A program made the translations under genes and the position numbers. The notes below the pieces were generated by a model. That model was not told the DNA's origin. It saw nothing but the letters and a program-made list of their open reading frames with translations, and did no database searches. This document shows, one piece after another, positions 22,816-32,232 of a DNA stretch of 64,000 nucleotides. Source of the stretch: Brachionus manjavacas (taxonomy: Eukaryota > Rotifera > Eurotatoria > Ploima > Brachionidae); the NCBI GenBank assembly GCA_019054805.1, contig JAHQIY010000009.1, positions 3,534,001 to 3,598,000 of the forward strand. Direction: 5' to 3'. Position 1 is the stretch's first letter. Every line of letters begins with the position of its first letter.

Positions 22816-23927
22816 TTCGTTTAATTTACTTATATACCAAAATATATAATATTAATTTTTGCTTTTAAAAAAACTTTTTAAAAAATTATGATTAATAAAT
22901 TAACTTACTAATCAAAAAAAGGTTTTCTTTTAAAGAAATTTAAATCCAGGTTGATTTTCAAAGTAAGTCATTGGTAATGATGTAACTTTTCACTTAAGTT
23001 TTTCAACTTTTAAGAACAATTTGCACTTTCATTAGCAACCAAACCACCTAAAAATTTTTGGTTAAAAGTTTGCTAGGCAAGTTAAAATTTTTTTGAATCA
23101 ATACTTTTCTTTTTAATAAAAGCATAAATTGCTATAAAGCTAAAATGCTTAACTGATAAAGACTCCATGGAGTCACCTAGTGTGTGACTAAATACTTGGC
23201 ATAAAAATTGAAATTAATTTTTAAGGAAATATTGATGATCGAATTTAGTATCAGTATTTTGAGATTTCTTTTTCTTGATCTATTCTAATGGAACATTTTT
23301 TTTCAATGTTTTAATTTAAATTATTTAAGATTAAATAAAATTAATTAAAATATTAAAATAATAAATGAGAGCTTTTGATTTTGAAATTGAAAACCGCAAA
23401 TTCAATTTTGGATGCCCGATTTTAAGATCAAAAAATTCTTGAAGACTTTACATGGATTCTCGAGGCATTTTAATTTTTAATAAACATTTAGAAGTTGAAG
23501 CATTTTTACTTAATTGAACAAAGCAATTAAAATAAAGAGTCAAATGTTCGTTGAGTAGACTTGACAAACAAGTTTTTATTTTTTATTTTAGAATAATTAA
23601 AAAAGAAAATAATTGCTATTTCCAAATTAAAATTTAATTAAATTAGAATTATATCATCTATTGATAAAACCTGTTTTGCGCATAATCGATCAATACTTAC
23701 AATCCTTTTAAAGTACCTCACAAATTTGAATTTTCTTTTACTTTTATTATAAAAACAAACACACTTTTAAATTCATTTAATTTGAAAAATCTAAGCAAAA
23801 AATTTCTACACCGAAAGGCAAATATTTGACAAAAAAACAATAAATTTTTAAAAACCAAAGCTGACTTCTTTTGCGTATGGTTTCAAATTTTTAAAAATAA
23901 AAAAAGAGAAAAAAAATTAGAGATTAA
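22816..23927. other. AT-rich intergenic stretch
   Basis: No gene is seen. A 14-bp perfect palindrome GACTCCATGGAGTC lies near 23161. The right part is the 3' flank of the glycosyltransferase gene. Confidence 0.4.
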
Positions 23928-25506
23928 TTATTTATTCTTAATAGTTGAAAGAAAAATGCTTTTACTATCATGGTCTAAAAAACGACCCACATTGACCATC
24001 AAACTTGTAAAAATATGATGTTTTATTTCCTCATAAATTTTTATACTCAATCTATTGAAATTGGTGAGACCGTCATTTCTAAGTCGGTTGACAGACGACA
24101 ATAAAAGAGACTTGCGGGACGGATTCTTTTTTGATGGCTTATGATACGACATTTTGTACAGGGCGTATTCAGCTTTGGGTCTCGTGACACAAACATCATT
24201 CACCAACATTCTAATGGCAAAATCTTGAATTGAAAAATTAAAAATTAAAGTTGAAAATAAAAAAATTTTGCCCACCATCATCTTCTCCACCCCAGTTCCA
24301 AAATTCATTAGAGAAACCATTAATTTTGGAGTAAACATTTGGCGTGATAGATAGAACCCCGCCGACCAGCAGCTCGTATAAATTCTTGGTATAGTTATCT
24401 TTTGGCTTATGATCACTAATCGACTTTCGAATCGACAGAGACAAGTGGCGAGGCATCTTTTCATCCCCACATCCGTAAATATTAAAATCACTCTCAGGTA
24501 TCAGGTCAACATCTTGAAAAATAATGCACCTAACAATGAGCTTGTTTAGCTTGGCATCTTTTAGTTGGAAGGTCTGGGCCAAGTGCTCAAAGGCCGTGTT
24601 GTACAAACGACCTTTGTTGAAGTTGTCGAATAAATTCGACTGCTCAATGACCAAAATGGAATAGTGGAGATACTGGCGCTGAAGGAATGGATGCAAATTG
24701 ACCAGCAAGTCTAGCAGATTTTGTTTCCTTTTCAAATAAGGAATGACCACAACAGTCAGGTCTTTTTCTTTCGAGTGAATAAACTTTGAGATATTTCTTA
24801 GGCCTGACTCCGCTGCAACTTGTTCCTTGACTATTTTATAGGCAAATTTGCTTAGTTCCGCAACAAGCTCAGTCATTAGGGAGTCATTGATGCGCAAATA
24901 TTTGTCCAAAATAAGCTTTAACTTCATGAGTGTTGCGTCATTGGTGTGGTAGTAAATAAATTCCTGAAGACACAGAGGAGGTCGGTAGTAGCCGCCTGGC
25001 TCTACTTTTTTTTCCTGATTAAGCTGTTTTGAATAAAGGTTAAAATTTTGCTGGCTTGTATGGCTGGCATTGAAACGCCTGGAAAATTGGTTGACAGTGC
25101 AGAATTTTAATTTTTTTAAAAATGTTGAAATTTCGGCTGAGTCATTTGGAGAGATTAATGAGTCGAATTTAAGATCAAAAAAATCTGTGGGACTTTTACT
25201 CCAACTGAATAGATAAAAATTCCTAAAAAGAACATGTCTGTCTGAGTAAGATTTTGGAAAAAATTCATTAATAGTATCTGGTCCAGCTGGACAAGTTATA
25301 CTCGTTTTATTTATTTTTTGCTGCTGTAAAACAAATTTGTATAAATCGAATTTTTCTTTAGTTGTCTTCGATTGTGGCTTTGGGTCAGCTTCGGTTTCTT
25401 CTTTGATGCTAAAAGGAGCAATGATAAATAAGGTGATGTAATTTAAAAAGGCGATTAAAAGAATTATTTTTTTTAATTTTTGTTTAAAATTTTCTGCTCC
25501 AGCCAT
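23928..25506 (-). CDS. Beta-1,4-galactosyltransferase-family (GT7) Golgi enzyme, two exons
   Basis: Exon 1 is 25506-24276 and exon 2 is 24223-23928; the 52-bp intron (donor GTGGGC, acceptor TTCAAG) joins them to give 508 residues. The splice restores GGEDD-DFAIRML across the junction, the family's conserved GWGGEDDD block, which fixes the intron. It is a type II membrane protein with an N-terminal anchor at about 13-34. Catalytic motifs in order are CLQEF near 179, VVVIPYLKRKQNLL (252-265), FNKGRLYN (296-303, family FNRA.LLN), the metal-binding DVD in QDVDLIPE (331-338), LVGGVLSITPNVYSKINGFS (380-399) and FWNWGGEDD (402-410). The tail VTRPKAEYALYKMSYH and the later DGL are also family-like. 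It should transfer Gal or GalNAc from the UDP-sugar to terminal GlcNAc in the Golgi. Odd: the stem (35-245) is unusually long. Which sugar it uses is not decidable here. Confidence 0.9.
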
Positions 25507-27120
25507 TTGAAATGTTTTTTTTTTTTGTTTTTTTTAAATTGCCTTGTTAAATAAAATTCAAAAAAATTTTTTTTTAAATTTAAACCAGAATTGGTTGCTA
25601 AGTAATGTCACTTTTTTTAAGTTTTAAATTCTTAGATAAATTTTACGTCATCAAATTTCGTAGTTTGAGTGTACATTAATTAGTCAATTTTCAAGAATAG
25701 AATAAAAAATCCAAAAAACTTAATGATAGAAAAAACTTTATTTGTCAATGAGTTAATTTTTTTTAGGACACTGCAGTATGTGACTTTTTATTAATTTTCA
25801 AGTTTTTAAGATAAAACAAATTAATCTGAACATAAGAAAAAAAAATATTTGAAAATTTAAGACAAATATTTGTTTTTTTTAAATATATTGTTTTTTTAAT
25901 ATATTGCTATTAAAATAAAAATAACTTGAGATGCTGGCAAAAAAAAATTTTATGATCAATTTTTTTTAAATGTTTAAACATTTTATTTCCTAATTAGAAA
26001 ATATTTAATCCATTTTTTTTAAATTTCATTCTGACCATGATCATTAACTTCATTTACCTTCATTTTCATGGATCAAATTTTTGACTATTTAACAAGAATG
26101 ATTCATCAGATTGACATTTAGAATACAGAATCTCAAAAAGCTAAAAAGTGGTCTTTTTTTGTTTAATTAAAAAAATAATTTTAGAATGAAATACAATGGA
26201 AATTCAATTTTTCATCAATTTTATATCTCTTTTTTAGAATAAAAGACAACTTAGAAGATTCTGGACAAGAACTCTTTTTTTTAGCCTTCTATTTCAAGCT
26301 TATTTTAATTAAATCCGAGTTCCTAATTCAAATTAAAAATTTAAAAATTAAAAAATAATTTTTTTTAAATATCAAAAGGATAAGTTAAGAAATTACTAAA
26401 GTTTTTAAAAATAAAAATTAGGTAATTATACTGTTGATTCTTAAGTTGAACACTTAAATTAAAAAAATTAGAAATTTTAAACTTTAATGGATTTAAAATT
26501 CAGTTCCTTTTAATCAGTTATTGTTTAAAATAGCTGTAACTTTGCAAGGTAATTACTTAAGTATGGATTTTAATCAATACTGAAAATGTATTTAAATGTT
26601 TATTTTTTATTCTTGACGGGCAATTTTTTCACCAATTTAATCTATAGCGTTGATTACATAATTCTAAAACGCAAATTTTCAAGTATTTATTTATTCAAAA
26701 AAAAATTGATTATTAATTTAGTGACAAATCTTTATTTTTATTTTTAAAAAATTTGCATTCAGGTGAATAAACTTAATGAATTTTTTTTTAATTTTTGTCA
26801 AGGTTAGCTCTCCGCAAATGTGCTCGAAAATCTTCAGACTGATTACTTTATAATTATCTAAAAAGAGTATAAACAAAATTTCAATTCTTCTATTTTAGTT
26901 TTATAATTTAATTTATTTTATTTTTCAATCTGAAGGTACATAAGCTCGAAACAGATAATAAAAAGATAACTAATAAGTTAACAAAATGTCTAGTTCAGTA
27001 AGTATTGCCAACAGTATCTTAAAGCAATCTTTAGCAGCATTTCGGGCGTACAAAATTTCTCAAATATATTTAAACATTATTTACTAAAATCCATTTTGTT
27101 TGGAATACATTTAAATAATC
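25507..27120. other. AT-rich intergenic stretch
   Basis: No gene or element is recognised. This includes the 5' flank of the glycosyltransferase. Confidence 0.4.
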
Positions 27121-27542
27121 ATAGAATAACAAAATCAAATAGCTACTTTTAATTATTAATTTAGCATCGTTGTTACCAAAGAAAAATTTTAGAAAATAAA
27201 AATTATAGCTTTAAAATAGAAAATATCAAAAAATGTAAATAAAATTTTTTTATTTTTATTAAGATCAAAAAAAAATTTAGCAAAAAAAATTCTTTCATTT
27301 TTTTCTTTTTTAAGGTGTACTTGGTATATTTTCATAAATTAATTCTTAATTTTTTGAATAAAGTGCTAAACCAAAGAAATTTAGTGTTTTTAACATGAAC
27401 TTTATAATTCCAATATTGATCTTTGAAGGCATTAATTTGTTTTGTACGCATGTCTTTATTAGGCTCCAGACAACCGAGACTTTTCCTCACATATTCCATA
27501 GTTGAACGTTTCGAGTGTAATATTTGATTCCCAGTGGCCTTA

Positions 27543-27638
27543 TCATTTAAAATTCTTTACGTCATACTTGGTACAATTGAAATCAAGTTTAAATTCTTCG
27601 TGTTTCTCTTGAAAATTTTTGAATCGTTTTTCCACCTC
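27543..27638 (-). other. Exon-like coding piece inside the inverted-repeat element
   Basis: On minus, TACTAAAC (a good branch-point match) and AAAAG precede an open frame EVEKRFKNFQEKHEEFKLDF that runs to a TGA at about 27543. This looks like a terminal exon. The protein is not recognised. Confidence 0.35.
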
Positions 27639-28086
27639 TTTTGTTTAGTAGTGAAAAGTAAAACGAGACACGCGATTTTTATGCAAAAATCTTAGAGTAA
27701 TTCGTGATTTTTTGATTATTTAAAAAAAAGCCAAAAGTTTGGTTTTAAAAATGAACGAAAAAATTGGAAAATGCATGAATAAAATATCATACAACAAATA
27801 CATTATGTTGCCAAAAATTAATTGTTTTATTTATCTAAAATTGTTTAATTTTTAAATTTAAATAAAAATTGAGTGCCAAAGAAAAAAAACATAAACATGA
27901 AATTTGAAGATTTTTTTTTCTAAAATTTGATATCTTGCACTCAGTATAAAAAAATAATTTACTAAATTTTAACAACCTTTTTCACACCTTTATGATTAAT
28001 CCTTACATTTCTTCTAATTTTAATTTTTCGCAAAAGTATTCAAGTAACCAGTGATTATGTGAGGAAAAAGTCTTGGTAGTCAGGAG

Positions 28087-29353
28087 TAGAGTTGTTTAAA
28101 AGTCACAAGTCTCAAGTCAAGTCCAAGTCAAGACTTTTTTTTTTTTTTTCAAAAGTCCCACCAAAGACTTTAATTTTCTTTTTCAAAAAAAAAGTCCAAG
28201 TCAAGACTTTTTTTTTTTTTATTTTCAAAAGTCCCACCAAAGACTTTAATTTTTTTTTTTCAAAAAAAAAGTCCAAGTCAAAAAAAAGCGGAACATCTCT
28301 GTTGATCCAATTTTAAAATTGAAAAAAAAAATCATAAATTTTATTTTCTTTAATTTATTTTTGAAAATGGATTAAAAAAACATCCTTGAAAGATTTGAAT
28401 TAATCTGTTCTTTGAAATGAAATGGTTCAAAGATAAATATTTGAGACTTTGCTTACTTTTTTTAGCAAAGTTATAAAAAACTTTATAATTTTCTTATTAT
28501 TCTTTGTGTTCATCTGAAATTTTTTTGAATTTTAAATCTTTTTAGTATTACAGCAACAAAAGTAACTTGAGTTTAAGTAATGAAATTAAAAAGTGTCAAT
28601 TGCTCCCTTCTTACTCCACCAGATATTATAAAATTAAATCTAATCAATATCCAAACTACCGAACAATTGATTAGCCATTCCGACTTAGAATCGTTGAGTC
28701 GTCAAACTGGAATTCCGTTTAGGCAACTAAAGATAATAAAGAAAAATATAATTGGAGAATATTCGCCTTTTCCAGAACCAGCCAACTTTATTTTAGAAAA
28801 ATATGTCAATAATTTGTTCATTATTGAAACAGGTTCTTGCAAAATCGATGATTTAATATTGAATGGATTCTATTCTGGAGAAATATCCGAAATAACCCGC
28901 TTGAGTTCAACTGGAAAAAGCCAATTATGCTTTCAAATAATTTCGAACATGGTCATAAAACATCCAAATTATATTTGTTTGTACATAGACTCGAACAAAA
29001 ATTTTTGCCATCATCGAATTACACAATTAATAGAGCAAAATAACCACAAATCTAGAAAACAAGTAAAATATTCTAAAATTAATTAAAAAAAAAAGATTTC
29101 TCAAATGTTTTTTATATAGTTGAAATTTTGTTTAAATTAGCTAAACCGGGTTCGAAAGTACCCGAGTCAATAGATGCACCCAATTTGCTTATCATAGACA
29201 GCTTGACACCATTGTTCAGCATTTTTAGGCAAAAAAGTTTCACAGTTTCAGTTAATTTTCGATTTTTTAAAAGAAAAAAAAAATTTAAAAGTCCTGACTT
29301 GGACTTTTTTTTTGATGACTTAGACTTTTTTTTGGGACTTTTAAACAACTCTG
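28087..29353. mobile_element. Non-autonomous hAT-type element carrying a gene fragment
   Basis: The 8-bp direct repeat GTCAGGAG lies at 28079-28086 and 29354-29361. The element ends are TAGAGTTGTTTAAAAGTC (left) and, reversed, CAGAGTTGTTTAAAAGTC (right). An 8-bp duplication and YAGAG ends are hAT hallmarks. The left subterminal region holds two tandem ~76-bp units of AAGTCCAAGTCAAGAC, T-run, CAAAAGTCCCACCAAAGACT. There is no transposase; instead the interior encodes a RAD51D-like fragment. Solo or partial ends of the same family lie at 15398, 30129, 51431, 60452 and 63478. Confidence 0.9.
28580..29260 (+). pseudogene. RAD51D-like recombinase fragment captured in a hAT element
   Basis: From the ATG at 28580 the protein follows the RAD51D plan. 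An N-terminal helical domain has SLSRQTGIPFRQLKIIKKNI; then IIETGSCKIDDLILNGFYSG leads to the ATP-binding EITRLSSTGKSQLCFQII, the Walker A region of the RecA/RAD51 fold. Its first Gly is replaced by Arg (expected GxxxxGKS). YICLYIDSNKNF follows. The first frame stops at 29086; a -1 shift at the adjacent A-run restores DFSNVFYIVEILFKLAKPG and the Walker B strand APNLLIIDSLTPLFS. Then homology ends and the sequence runs into the element's right TIR. It covers roughly the first half of the protein. The Gly loss, frameshift and truncation make it non-functional as a recombinase. RAD51D rather than another RAD51 paralogue is inferred from the N-terminus and the LYIDSN wording. Confidence 0.75.
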
Positions 29354-29844
29354 GTCAGGAGCCTAATATAGACATGCGTACAAAACAAATTAATGCCTTC
29401 AAATATCAATATTGGAATTATAAAGTTCATGTTAAAAACACTAAATTCCTTTGGTTTAGCACTTAATTCAAAAAATAAAGAATTAATTTATGAAAATATA
29501 CCAAGTACACCTTAAAAAAGAAAAAAATGAAAGAATTTTTTTTGCTAAATTTTATTTTGATCTTAATAAAAAAAAAAATTTTTTTTACATTTTTTTGATA
29601 TTTTCTATTTTAAAGCTATAATTTTTGTTTTTCCAAATTTTAAATTATTTCTTTGGGAACAATGATGCTAAATAAAAGTAGCTATTTGATTTTATTATTC
29701 AAAAAAATTAAACATTTAACTTTTTTTTACTATAAAATGACCATTTTCAGTCAAAACAAAATTTTCTGTTTTACGTAATTTTACGTGAAATTACGTAATT
29801 TATGGTTTCTCATCATTTAACAATAATTTTAAAGTTCTCTTTGC

Positions 29845-29970
29845 CGTTTTCTTCTTCTTATTAAAGCCGGCATCGCTAGTCGTTAACTTGAGTTGTTGAA
29901 TTTGTCTCAACTAGACCAAAGCTTGTCGTTGACCTCAGTAGTCCAAGTATTCAATTCGGATGTATGATTT
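29845..29970 (-). mobile_element. 3'-tail fragment of a CR1/L2-like LINE
   Basis: A minus-strand GC-richer segment ends GCGATGCCGGCTTTAATAAG then (AAG)n. It parallels the LINE-C end at 21.45-21.49 kb (ATGCCGCGGTTCTTATACTA then (CTA)n). It is a very short 5'-truncated copy, possibly of a sister family. Confidence 0.45.
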
Positions 29971-30128
29971 GGTCCTTTTTTTTAGATTCTATTTCTCCAA
30001 TAATTTAGTTTAATCTTAAAAAAAATAATTTATCAATTAATTTAATAAATTAATCGAGCAAAGTCTAAATAGTAAGGAAAAAAGACGGTTAATTTTATTT
30101 TTAATGATAATAATCCTTATATATTGGC

Positions 30129-30190
30129 CAGACTGATTTTAAAGTCACAAGTTAAAGTCAAAGTCACTAAAGTCAATTTTTTACTTCACT
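30129..30190 (+). mobile_element. Degenerate hAT-type terminus
   Basis: CAGACTGATTTTAAAGTCAC is followed by AGTTAAAGTCAAAGTC. It resembles the AGTTGTTTAAAAGTC-family end but is diverged. A short run of ~10-bp ACTCATTTTA-like units follows at 30255-30325. Confidence 0.45.
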
Positions 30191-30655
30191 AACACCTATT
30201 GACGGTGGCTGTTAATACGACTTACTAAAGAGTTATCATTTTTATACTTTGGGTTAGAGTTCTACTCATTTAACCCATTTTTTTCATTTTACTCATTTTA
30301 TTCGTTTAACTCATTTTATACATTTTGTTCTTCGCAAGTTTGACTTAACCTTTTAAGCTTGGTTTAAAAGTATATAGAAACCATTAGTTGATCTTTGGTG
30401 TCAAAAGGTTGAATAAAATTTTTGAAAAATTCTATAAAATTTATTTATCAAAATTATTTAAAAAGATTAAATAGTCATTGATTATTTTTTAATAAATGAT
30501 TCATCAATGATTAAAAATTGATTCAGAGTAACATAGTTTAGCACATTATTTCCCTTCCCTGATATTTTCAATAAACTTTTCGCCTATTCTATTAAAAAAT
30601 AGACCCCCAAATCAAAGATAAAGCTAATTTAAAAAAAAAACCTTTACATTGTGCT
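30191..30655. other. AT-rich stretch with short ACTCATTTTA-like repeats
   Basis: No gene is seen. The only structure is a loose array of ACTCAT/TTTTA units near 30255-30325. Confidence 0.4.
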
Positions 30656-30775
30656 TACCCAAAACCCTAAACCAGGGCTTCGCCCCGGACCCCTTTGGCC
30701 TTAGCCGCTGTTACCTATACCTGGTCAGTGATCCGGATCTCGACTGGCTGCACCTGCTTCTAATTTACATGGGTT
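30656..30775. other. Isolated GC-rich island
   Basis: About 110 bp with CCAGGGCTTCGCCCCGG (a strong hairpin) and CCGGATCTCGACTGG in an otherwise AT-rich setting. No ORF, tRNA fold or known element was identified. It could be a SINE body or a LINE tail. Confidence 0.4.
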
Positions 30776-31039
30776 TTAAAGAAAAAGAGGGTTTTTATTG
30801 AAATAGTGGAATTTTTATTAAAATTTTCTTTGACGAAAACATTATTTGCTTATATTTTTATATGTTTAGATTAAATTGTATTTTTTATTTTTTATTTTTT
30901 TACTTATTTGTAAATCCGTCCCAAGCCTTTGCTCACTCATAATAAAATAAAAAGACTAAACATAAAAAAAAAAAAAATAATTTTTAGCTTGAAATAATAG
31001 TTTAACTAATTGATTAATTTTTTGGATTACTTATTTTAG

Positions 31040-31246
31040 GATTACTTGGCCGACAAAAAATTTATCGAATTATCTTTGTTTCTAGCGACACCCAGGTAAG
31101 TCAATTAGTGCTCAAATTAAGGTTAACTGTAATTTTTTGTTGCTTGTGATTAGCCATTCATCGGTATGAACAAGAAGCAGATAATTTTGCAAATCAAATT
31201 GATTAATTCTAAATTATATCATGCCAATACTGACTCCGTTGTGTAA
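31040..31246 (+). CDS. Two small exons, 3' end of an unidentified gene
   Basis: Exon A is 31040-31095 (acceptor TTATTTTAG, donor CAG|GTAAGT, near-perfect consensus). The intron is 31096-31153 (58 bp). Exon B is 31154-31246, ending in TAA. Spliced in the compatible phase they read LLGRQKIYRIIFVSSDTQ joined to PFIGMNKKQIILQIKLI and on to DSVV-stop. The match of phase, splice sites and stop supports a genuine terminal gene segment. Upstream exons were not found in the preceding AT-rich sequence, so this may be a truncated or captured gene end. Function unknown. Confidence 0.45.
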
Positions 31247-31680
31247 TCACCATCTTACTATTCGTTCTTTCTTTCCAAAGCTAAAGACGTCTGGCGAAGT
31301 CTCTCTTTTGATTAAACTATGGTTTTTTAGAGTCAAAAACAACGAATTAGGCAAAATGAGCCAAATCAGCAATAAGAAATTGACATTCATATCGACAATA
31401 CATGGATGTTACAGCTACTGATGCACTTATCGTGCGTTTTCTATTATTTGTTTTTTCAGGATAAAAATAACGAGACGATTTTATAAATTTTGCTGAATAG
31501 CACTGACCAAGTCAAGCATCTATTTCAATTCCATTTCACAAATTTTGTTTTTGAAGCAAATTTATAATTTTTTTTAATTTTTAACTCCGTGTAATCAATG
31601 ATTTTGTAAAGTCTCGATTTTGAACTTCAGGGATTTAAGCCAAAAAATAAGGAAAACAACTTAATTTATTTAAAAGTTTA
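31247..31680. other. Unassigned stretch
   Basis: Contains an open plus frame at 31221-31421 without recognisable domains, perhaps the 3' UTR of the small gene at 31040-31246, then AT-rich DNA up to the piggyBac-like left end. Confidence 0.35.
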
Positions 31681-31716
31681 TTTAACTCTTATCCGTCAAA
31701 AATAGAAAAAATAACG

Positions 31717-31860
31717 TTATCGACCAAAATGAGTCATTTTTGACCCGAAAAATTCTTGCAGAGTAGGTTGAACATAATCAAACTCGTCATCGCTTACTTG
31801 ATCCACAGAATCTACCTGTTCAGATGAATAGTTATATGTATTCATATTATAAAAACTCAT
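31717..31860 (-). pseudogene. Probable piggyBac transposase N-terminus (47 codons)
   Basis: The frame starts at ATG 31860 with MSFYNMNTYNYSSEQVDSVD followed by QVSDDEFDYVQPTLQEFF. An acidic, Ser/Asp-rich start with DDEFD is common in piggyBac-type transposases. It reads into the TIR and stops at 31717, so in this orientation it would end at the element's left terminus. It may instead be a short accessory ORF. The identification is weak and depends on the flanking TIR. Confidence 0.4.
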
Positions 31861-31884
31861 TTTTTTAATACTTCTAATATATTA

Positions 31885-32130
31885 TTTATTTTATTTATTT
31901 ATTTGTTTTCTGTACCGGGCTAAAGCTCCTTTAGAATAAATTAAAAAAAAAATAAAAAAATTAAATAAAAATAAAATTTAAGTTAATAAAATTAGATAAA
32001 AAAAAATAAAAATATATTATTTTTTATTTTTATTTATTTGTTTTTTGTACCGAGCTAAAGCTCCTTCAGAATAAATTAAAAATAAAATAAAAAAATAAAA
32101 TAAAAATAAAATTAAAGTTAATAAAATTAG
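31885..32130 (-). repeat. Tandemly duplicated LINE-B 3' tail
   Basis: TGTACCGGGCTAAAGCTCC at 31911 and TGTACCGAGCTAAAGCTCC at 32046 start two copies of the 3' terminal region, period about 135 bp, each followed by an A/T-rich AATAAA-type tail. The core GAGC-TTTA-GCTC can form a small stem-loop. Confidence 0.75.
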
Positions 32131-32232
32131 ATAAAAAAAAGAATCAAAATAGAGTAAATAAGCTAAAAAAAATTAAAGTTGAAAAGCCATAAATTGGAAA
32201 AGATTGTTTCATGTGGCACATGTTTAAATAGT

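Larger units (their letters stand above)
27121..29700. mobile_element. Large inverted-repeat element, split by a hAT insertion
   Basis: The left arm 27121-27493 is the reverse complement of a right arm now in two parts, 28056-28086 and 29362-29700. Removing the hAT element (28087-29353) and one copy of its 8-bp duplication joins the right arm seamlessly: GTGAGGAAAAAGTC ... GTCAGGAG then CCTAATATAGACATGCGTAC pairs with the left-arm GTACGCATGTC...GGCTCC...GACTTTTCCTCAC. The arms are ~370 bp around a ~560-bp spacer. The outer ends fade and no target duplication was found. The spacer contains an exon-like piece. Confidence 0.82.
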
